The notes beneath the pieces were generated by a model that worked only from the letters and a program-made list of their open reading frames with translations, searched no databases and had not been told where the DNA came from. The translations under genes were made by a program, and so were the position numbers. From the NCBI RefSeq assembly GCF_022374875.2, contig NZ_CP092427.2, positions 3,782,001 to 3,846,000 on the forward strand: a stretch of DNA of 64,000 bases. The letters are read 5' to 3'. Position 1 is the stretch's first letter; every line of letters starts with the position of its first letter. Positions 59,518 to 64,000 of the stretch are shown here, piece by piece. The stretch is from Mycolicibacterium rufum (GTDB taxonomy: Bacteria; Actinomycetota; Actinomycetes; Mycobacteriales; Mycobacteriaceae).

Positions 59518-60993
59518 GTGGTCACCGTTGACAATGGAGGCGTGGATCAGATCAGACGCGGCATCCCGCTCCGGGTAGGACTGGTCGCCGCCACGCTGCT
59601 GCTGGTGGCCTGCGGGTTGCTGGCCTCCGGGATCGCGGTCACCACGATCATGCATCACAGCCTGATCAACCGCGTCGACGACACCTTGCTCGATGCGTCG
59701 CGGGGCTGGGCGCAGGTGCCGCGGCAGATGCCGGCGACCCCGGTCGACCAGGGCCCGAACCCGGCCCGGCCGCCGTCGGACTACTACGTGCGCGGGATCG
59801 ACCCGGACGGCCACGCGTGGGTGGCGGACAACGACCGCGACGCCGAACCCGCGCTGCCCCCGGACAACGACGTGGGACCGGGCCCGGTCACGGTCGGCAG
59901 CGTCGACAACAGCGACGTCGAGTGGCGCGCGATGACGGTGCGCGGCCCCCGCGGGGAGCTGACCACGGTCGCGATCGACCTCTCCGACGTGAAATCGACG
60001 ACCCGCGCGCTGGTCTACGCCCAGGTGGGCATCGGCGTCGCAGTGCTGATCGTGCTCGGCATCGTCGGCTACGCGGTGGTGCACCGCAGCCTCCGGCCGC
60101 TGGCGGAGGTCGAGCAGACGGCCGCCGCGATCGCCTCCGGTCAGTTGGACCGCCGCGTGCCGGAGCGCGATCCGCGCACCGAAGTCGGCCGGTTGTCGCT
60201 GGCGCTCAACGGGATGCTCAGCCAGATCCAGCGGGCACTCGCGTCGTCGGAGTCCTCGGCCGAGCAGGCCCGCGAGTCCGAGGACCGGATGCGCCGCTTC
60301 ATCACCGACGCCAGCCACGAGTTGCGGACGCCGTTGACGACGATCCGCGGCTTCGCCGAGCTGTACCGGCAGGGTGCTGCCCGCGATGTCGAGATGTTGA
60401 TGGGGCGCATCGAGAGCGAGTCCCGTCGGATGGGTCTGCTGGTCGAGGATCTGCTGCTGCTGGCCCGCCTCGACGCGCAGCGCCCGCTCGAGCAGCACCG
60501 GGTCGACCTGCTCGCGCTGGCCAGCGACGCCGTGCACGACGCGCAGTCGATCGCGCCGCGGCGTCCCATCCGCATGGAGGTCTTCGACGGACCGGGCACC
60601 CCGGAGGTGCTCGGCGACGAGGCACGGTTACGTCAGGTGCTGTCCAACCTGGTCGCCAACGCGCTGCAGCACACCCCCGAGACCGCGGGGGTCACCGTGC
60701 GGGTCGGCACCGATGGTGACGCCGCAGTGCTCGAGGTGTGCGACGAGGGCCCGGGCATGAGCGACGAGGACGCGCAGCGGGTGTTCGAGCGGTTCTACCG
60801 GGCCGACTCCTCACGGGCCCGCGCCAGCGGCGGCACCGGGCTGGGGCTCTCGATCGTCGACTCGCTGGTCTACGCGCACGGCGGCAAGGTCACGGTGAAA
60901 ACCGCGCCGGGTCACGGCTGCCGTTTCCGGGTGAGCCTGCCGCGCATCGCCGAGGCGGCGGTGCCCGAGGAGCCGTCGGTCCCGGTCAGCTGA
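59518..60993 (+). CDS. phoR: Sensor histidine kinase PhoR
   Basis: A 491-residue membrane kinase. Two membrane segments (about 20-45 and 168-188) bracket an extracytoplasmic sensor, followed by a HAMP domain ([20 protein letters not shown]). The H-box is [15 protein letters not shown] with His267, and the catalytic domain has N, G1 ([11 protein letters not shown]), F and G2 ([10 protein letters not shown]) boxes. It phosphorylates PhoP. GTG 59518 is taken as the start, but the GTG 24 nt later is possible. The end overlaps the HIT gene by 8 nt. Confidence 0.94.
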   Translation: MVTVDNGGVDQIRRGIPLRVGLVAATLLLVACGLLASGIAVTTIMHHSLINRVDDTLLDASRGWAQVPRQMPATPVDQGPNPARPPSDYYVRGIDPDGHAWVADNDRDAEPALPPDNDVGPGPVTVGSVDNSDVEWRAMTVRGPRGELTTVAIDLSDVKSTTRALVYAQVGIGVAVLIVLGIVGYAVVHRSLRPLAEVEQTAAAIASGQLDRRVPERDPRTEVGRLSLALNGMLSQIQRALASSESSAEQARESEDRMRRFITDASHELRTPLTTIRGFAELYRQGAARDVEMLMGRIESESRRMGLLVEDLLLLARLDAQRPLEQHRVDLLALASDAVHDAQSIAPRRPIRMEVFDGPGTPEVLGDEARLRQVLSNLVANALQHTPETAGVTVRVGTDGDAAVLEVCDEGPGMSDEDAQRVFERFYRADSSRARASGGTGLGLSIVDSLVYAHGGKVTVKTAPGHGCRFRVSLPRIAEAAVPEEPSVPVS

Positions 60994-61390
60994 GACCGGC
61001 GATCGCCGCCCGGATCCTGCGCTGCGCGTCGTCCAGCGACTCCTGCGACGGATTGTTGTCCACGTTGGCGAAACCGAAGTCCGCCAGGTCGCGCGCCGGG
61101 AAGACGTGCACGTGCAGGTGCGGCACCTCCAGGCCGGCGATGATGACGCCCGAGCGCTCGGTGTCGAAGGCCTTGCACACGGCCCTGCCGATCAGCTGTG
61201 CGACCTCCATGACGCGGGCGAACACCGGGGCGTCGATGTCCTGCCAGTTGTCGAGCTCCGCGCGCGGCACCACGAGCGTGTGGCCCGGCGTCATCGGCTG
61301 AATGGTCAGGAACGCCACGATGTCGTCGTCCTCGTAGACGAATCGGCCCGGCAGTTCGCCGTTGATGATCTTCGTGAACACGGTCGCCAT
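60986..61390 (-). CDS. HIT-family nucleotide hydrolase/transferase (Rv0759c-like)
   Basis: A 134-residue HIT protein. The catalytic HLHVHVFP (H-x-H-x-H) motif is intact, with [12 protein letters not shown] upstream. Such proteins act on dinucleotides or AMP conjugates. It is convergent with phoR, as in M. tuberculosis (Rv0759c). Confidence 0.9.
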   Translation of the reverse strand: MATVFTKIINGELPGRFVYEDDDIVAFLTIQPMTPGHTLVVPRAELDNWQDIDAPVFARVMEVAQLIGRAVCKAFDTERSGVIIAGLEVPHLHVHVFPARDLADFGFANVDNNPSQESLDDAQRRIRAAIAGLS

Positions 61391-61436
61391 GTGACGAGCA
61401 TCCCATCCGCCGCCGCGGCGGCAACGAACACCTCAC

Positions 61437-61628
61437 ATGGAAGCCAATGAACTGAGCCAGCTGCTGCTGGCATCTCCGCTCTCGGCCGTCCCGGCCGTCG
61501 TGATGGTGGTGTTGACCGCGCTGACGATGCGCTCGGTGATCAAGCGCGAGCAGGCGATCATGCCGCCGCGCCGGCCCTCGGACGTGGTCCGCGCGTCCTA
61601 CGTCGACCGCTGGCGCACGCGGACCTGA
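61437..61628 (+). CDS. Small membrane protein
   Basis: A 63-residue protein with one membrane segment (LSAVPAVVMVVLTALTM) and a basic cytosolic tail (KREQAIMPPRRPSDVVRASYVDRWRTRT). The ATG is 46 nt from the divergent HIT start. Its 3' end overlaps the convergent adenylate cyclase gene by 31 nt, which lowers confidence. Function unknown. Confidence 0.5.
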   Translation: MEANELSQLLLASPLSAVPAVVMVVLTALTMRSVIKREQAIMPPRRPSDVVRASYVDRWRTRT

Positions 61629-63130
61629 GCGGCCTCGAGACCGAACACCTGAGTGGGCGCGGACTTCCCCTTCAGGGCATGAAAGCCTCGGTCGATCAGA
61701 CCGGACGGCCGGGTGGCCATGGCGTCGACGCACTGCTGGGTCAGCAGGACGGTGTCTCCCGTCGTCTTGGTCAGTTGTTCGACCCGGGACGCCACGTTCG
61801 TCGTATCACCGATCACCGCGAACTCGAGATGACCGCCACCGCCGATGGTCCCGGCGATCACCGGACCGGAATTGATCCCGATACCGATGCGCATCCGGCC
61901 ATCGAAGCGTTCCTCGACGAGACGCTCGATCACGAGGGCGGCGGACAGCGCTGCGCCGGCGTGATCGGCGACCTCGTTGGGTGCGCCGAACACGGCCATG
62001 GTGCCGTCGCCCAGGAACTTGTTGATGTGCCCGCCGGCGTCGACCACGGCGGGCACGACGATCTCGAACAGCGCGTTGAGTCGGGCGACGGTGTCCTCGG
62101 CCGTGTTGACCTCGGCGAACGCGGTGAAGTCGCGGATGTCGAGGAACATGACGCTGACATCGCGACGTTCGCCTGTGAACGCATCGTCGCCCTGCGCCAG
62201 AAGCCGCGCCGACAACGCCGGGTCGACATAGGTTCCGAAGGCCACCTGAAGTCGTTGCCGCTCGGCCAATCCCTCCTGCATGCGATTGAACGATGCTGCG
62301 AGCGCACCCAGATCATCGTCCTGGACCACCGGCAGCCGCTGGCTGTAGTCGCCGGCCGCAACCCGTTCTGTGCCTCTCGCCAGGTCGCGTACCGGCAGGA
62401 AGGACTGGGAGAAGGCTGCTCCGACGTTGAGCGGAACCGCGTAACCGACCGTCATCGCCGCCCCGATGGCGACGGCGATCACCGGTTCGCCGCCGCCGCG
62501 CATGAGCACGGCCCCCAACATCGCGCCGGACATGGCGTTGCCGAAGACCGCGCCGAGCATGGCCACGTTCGACCAGGACGAGAACGTCGGGCGGGCGCGG
62601 GGCAGGGAGTCACCGATGCCGCTGCCGCCGGCGATGGCCATTCGGACGGGGCGCATCGCGCCCTCGAGGAAGCTGCGCACGCCGACGAGTTGGACGCCGA
62701 TACCCACGGCGGCGCCCAGCAGCGCGTACTGCGCCAGTCGCGGCGCGCCGGCGCCGGCGACTGCGCCAACGGCGACGGCCGTGGCGCCGACCGACACGCC
62801 CGTGCCCGCCACCGCCCGGAGGACTGTCCTCCGGGCCCAGGTGTACGTGGCCTGCAGTGCCGTCATCGGTTCGATGTCCTGGCCGGCCGCCCACTGCTCG
62901 ACGAGACGGATGCTGCCACGCCCGGGAAGGACGTTGATGAACGCCACCACCGGCATCGCGACCACGATGACCACGGCGGCTTCGACGTAGTTCGTCGACC
63001 CCTCGAACGCGACGACGACGCAGGCGCACACCAGCAGAACCGACAGCACGATCGTGCACGTCGCCGCGAACAGAGCCCACGAATACCGCGGAGCGTGCCG
63101 GTCCCACGCCCATTGCCAGATGCGGTCCAT
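61598..63130 (-). CDS. Membrane-bound class III adenylate cyclase
   Basis: A 510-residue protein with an N-terminal six-helix membrane domain (residues about 18-245), a HAMP domain (LPVRDLARGTERVAAGDYSQRL) and a C-terminal cyclase domain. Both metal-binding Asp regions (MFLDIRDFTAF, FLGDGTMAVFG) and the transition-state Asn/Arg (GDTTNVASR) are present. It is the Rv1318c/Rv1319c/Rv1320c/Rv3645 type. It makes cAMP at the membrane, with the membrane domain possibly sensing lipids. Confidence 0.9.
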   Translation of the reverse strand: MDRIWQWAWDRHAPRYSWALFAATCTIVLSVLLVCACVVVAFEGSTNYVEAAVVIVVAMPVVAFINVLPGRGSIRLVEQWAAGQDIEPMTALQATYTWARRTVLRAVAGTGVSVGATAVAVGAVAGAGAPRLAQYALLGAAVGIGVQLVGVRSFLEGAMRPVRMAIAGGSGIGDSLPRARPTFSSWSNVAMLGAVFGNAMSGAMLGAVLMRGGGEPVIAVAIGAAMTVGYAVPLNVGAAFSQSFLPVRDLARGTERVAAGDYSQRLPVVQDDDLGALAASFNRMQEGLAERQRLQVAFGTYVDPALSARLLAQGDDAFTGERRDVSVMFLDIRDFTAFAEVNTAEDTVARLNALFEIVVPAVVDAGGHINKFLGDGTMAVFGAPNEVADHAGAALSAALVIERLVEERFDGRMRIGIGINSGPVIAGTIGGGGHLEFAVIGDTTNVASRVEQLTKTTGDTVLLTQQCVDAMATRPSGLIDRGFHALKGKSAPTQVFGLEAAQVRVRQRST

Positions 63131-63255
63131 GCCGGGAGATTAGAGGGCCGCCTGCGCTGTCACCGGCTTTTCGGTTGTCCGGGGGCGGGGTGAAGAACAG
63201 GTGCGAATACCGCCGTGCCGCCGACACCCGGGCCGCTCGCGGCTAGCCTGGCCGC

Positions 63256-64000
63256 ATGCTGGGTTTGATGCAGGACCGGCCGTTGATGATCTCGTCGCTG
63301 ATCGACTACGCGGCGGCCTTCCACGGTGACACCGAGATCGTGTCGCGCCTTCCGGAGGGTCACGTGCGGCGCTCGTCGTGGCGGCAGGTCGGTGAGGCGT
63401 CCAAGCAGGTCGCCAACGCGTTGACCGAACTCGGTGTGCAGCAAGGTGACCGGATCGCGACGCTGGCCTGGAACAGCGATCGCCACCTCGCGCTGTACTT
63501 CGGTGTGTCCGGGACCGGCGCGGTGATGCACACCGTGAACCCCCGGCTGTTCCCCGAGCAGATCGCCTACATCATCAACCACGCCGAGGACCGAGTCCTG
63601 TTCTTCGACATCACCTTTGCGCCGCTGGTCGCCCGGCTCGCCCCCGAACTGACCACGGTGCAGACCTACGTGGTGATGACCGACCGCGAGCACATGCCCG
63701 AGGTGCCGGGGATCCCGGAGGGGGCTCTGCTGTGCTGGGACGAGTTCGTCGGCCGGCAGTCCACCCACTACGACTGGCCCGAGTTCGACGAGCTCAGTGC
63801 GTCGTCGCTGTGCTACACGTCCGGGACCACCGGCAACCCGAAAGGCGTTCTGTACTCGCATCGTTCGACGATGCTGCACACGCTGATGGCCGCCGCGCGC
63901 GATGCCAACGACGTGCACAGCGGGTCGGTGATCCTGCTCGTGGTGCCGATGTTCCACGCCAATGCCTGGGGCACGCCGTACACCGCCGCGATGGTCGGCG
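63256..64000 (+). CDS. Long-chain fatty-acid-CoA ligase (3' truncated by window edge)
   Basis: The frame is open from ATG 63256 to the last base, giving 248 residues of an ANL-superfamily ligase. The N-terminal part (LMQDRPLMISSLIDYAAAFHGD), VMHTVNPRLFPEQIAYIINHAED and the P-loop YTSGTTGNPKGVLYSH are typical of medium- and long-chain FadD proteins. The C-terminal domain is outside the window. Substrate cannot be told. Confidence 0.88.
   Translation, partial: MLGLMQDRPLMISSLIDYAAAFHGDTEIVSRLPEGHVRRSSWRQVGEASKQVANALTELGVQQGDRIATLAWNSDRHLALYFGVSGTGAVMHTVNPRLFPEQIAYIINHAEDRVLFFDITFAPLVARLAPELTTVQTYVVMTDREHMPEVPGIPEGALLCWDEFVGRQSTHYDWPEFDELSASSLCYTSGTTGNPKGVLYSHRSTMLHTLMAAARDANDVHSGSVILLVVPMFHANAWGTPYTAAMVG

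Overview
The window is high-GC actinobacterial chromosome, almost certainly from a fast-growing Mycobacterium (Mycolicibacterium). Gene order and protein sequence follow the M. tuberculosis cholesterol-catabolism and mce4 region (about Rv3490 to Rv3529, in inverted orientation), followed by the phoPR neighbourhood (Rv0756c to Rv0759c). Ortholog names are from memory of those families; no search was run.

Region 1 (1-27.7 kb) is sterol catabolism: a partial sulfotransferase, kshA (3-ketosteroid 9alpha-hydroxylase oxygenase), the ltp3/ltp4/DUF35 group, F420-type oxidoreductases, cyp142, echA19, fadD19, an ilvX-like gene, and a long minus-strand operon fadE26-fadE27-fadD17-fadD-kstD-like-kshA2. 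Two small regulated cassettes are interspersed: an MFS exporter with a TetR regulator, and a MarR regulator with an azoreductase. Seven exact matches to the KstR box (TnnAACnnGTTnnA), plus one degenerate site, lie in front of the sterol genes.

Region 2 (27.7-39.6 kb) is fdxD, hsd4A and the complete mce4 sterol-import operon (yrbE4A, yrbE4B, mce4A-F, two Mce-associated proteins). Region 3 (39.6-51.9 kb) holds otsA, a crotonase-fold protein, a KstR-box SDR, a molybdenum hydroxylase operon (CoxS/M/G/L-like) with an XdhC-type maturation factor, a DKNYY lipoprotein and a secreted DUF4185 protein.

Region 4 (51.97-57.84 kb) is a degraded prophage-like island in the 3' end of tRNA-Thr(TGT), bounded by a 21-bp direct repeat. 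It carries an integrase C-terminal fragment, a frameshifted HNH nuclease, terminase and tail-gene fragments, and intact-looking cargo. The most striking cargo is a divergent Fe-S-type uracil-DNA-glycosylase-superfamily gene, flanked by two diverged 89-bp copies of the terminase 3' end. Three membrane-anchored proteins of unknown function are also present.

Region 5 (57.8-64 kb) is core chromosome: a decapeptide-repeat protein, phoP, phoR, a HIT protein, a small membrane protein, a membrane adenylate cyclase and a truncated fatty-acid CoA ligase.

Functionally, Mce4 imports sterol; CYP142, FadD19/FadD17, FadE26/27, EchA19, Hsd4A and the Ltp proteins shorten the side chain; KshA with KstD-type enzymes open the rings. 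KstR would coordinate these genes.
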